Below are positions 13,703-13,772 of a stretch of DNA of 13,772 nt, one piece after another (position 1 is the stretch's first letter; each line of letters starts with the position of its first letter). Origin of the DNA: JBJHCA01 sp050485785 (lineage in GTDB: Bacteria; Bacteroidota; Bacteroidia; Chitinophagales; Saprospiraceae); the NCBI GenBank assembly GCA_050485785.1, contig JBJHCA010000082.1, positions 1 through 13,772 on the forward strand, given 5' to 3'. Both the position numbers and the translations under genes were made by a program. The notes below the pieces were generated by a model. It did no database searches. It worked only from the letters and a program-made list of their open reading frames with translations, and was not told the DNA's origin.

Positions 13703-13772
13703 GCCCGGGTGGCGAAATTGGTAGACGCGTGCGTTTCAGGGGCGTATGTTGGTAACAACGTGGGGGTTCGAG
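13703..13772 (+). tRNA. tRNA-Leu(CAG), 3' end beyond the window
   Basis: The 5' acceptor strand GCCCGGG (13703-13709) is followed by T8-G9 and a D arm containing GGCGAAATTGGTAGACGC, typical of leucine tRNAs. The anticodon stem is TGCGT/GCGTA (13730-13734 with 13742-13746, with G-T wobbles) around the loop TTCAGGG, giving anticodon CAG (13737-13739). The long variable arm of a class II tRNA has the stem GTTG/CAAC (13748-13759). The T arm begins GGGGGTTCGAG. The sequence ends inside the T loop, so the acceptor 3' side and any encoded CCA are not seen. It reads CUG codons. Confidence 0.93.

Noticed and set aside
1..13772. CRISPR array, transposon, prophage or defence island
   Set aside because: No regularly spaced repeats, transposase, integrase or nuclease genes were found; gene content is mostly core metabolism, transport and envelope proteins.

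Overview
The window looks like an ordinary chromosomal stretch of a member of the Bacteroidota. Four things point there. Exact copies of the phylum's -7 promoter element TAnnTTTG sit just upstream of several genes. Shine-Dalgarno sequences are largely absent. The lipoproteins have Bacteroidota-like signal peptides, one with acidic residues right after the lipid cysteine. The gene families also fit: a single-chain glycyl-tRNA synthetase, a CBS-CBS-ACT-like protein next to an alpha/beta hydrolase, and an AGCS symporter with a signal-like N-terminus. Base composition is near half GC by eye. I cannot name a genus.

Layout. Bases 1-276 are non-coding and carry two perfect tandem hairpins. A small two-helix membrane protein of unknown function (277-648) converges with an alanine/glycine:cation symporter (708-2333, minus). 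The symporter has a good -33/-7 promoter. Upstream of it, also on the minus strand, is a membrane-tethered SRPBCC plus GyrI-like protein (2643-3662) followed by a probable terminator. A divergent small lipoprotein (3823-4221), a Na/Pi-cotransporter family protein with a PhoU-like tail (4414-6108), a YqeY protein (6151-6603) and a class I glutamine amidotransferase of the PabA/TrpG type (6741-7325) follow on the plus strand. Next come an alpha/beta hydrolase (7431-8198) and the CBS-CBS-ACT-like protein (8322-8984). After a repeat-bearing gap lies glycyl-tRNA synthetase (9272-10828). A tight three-gene cluster follows: lipoprotein, class III aminotransferase, and a lipoprotein with Asp-box/YCF48-type repeats (10996-13599). 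The window ends inside a tRNA-Leu(CAG) gene that has its own promoter.

The last protein gene is interrupted by ten Ns. Reading frames on both sides show that it continues across the gap, and that the real gap length is a multiple of three, most likely 9 bases, so the apparent frameshift is a filler artefact.

Most genes are housekeeping or transport functions: solute and phosphate transport, tRNA charging, folate or tryptophan precursor synthesis, and envelope lipoproteins. I see no CRISPR array, transposase, phage gene, toxin-antitoxin pair or defence cluster. The less ordinary signals are the tandem hairpins at the left end, the degenerate inverted repeat upstream of glycyl-tRNA synthetase, the uncertain start of the amidotransferase, very short predicted leaders on some transcripts, and an aminotransferase packed between two lipoprotein genes.
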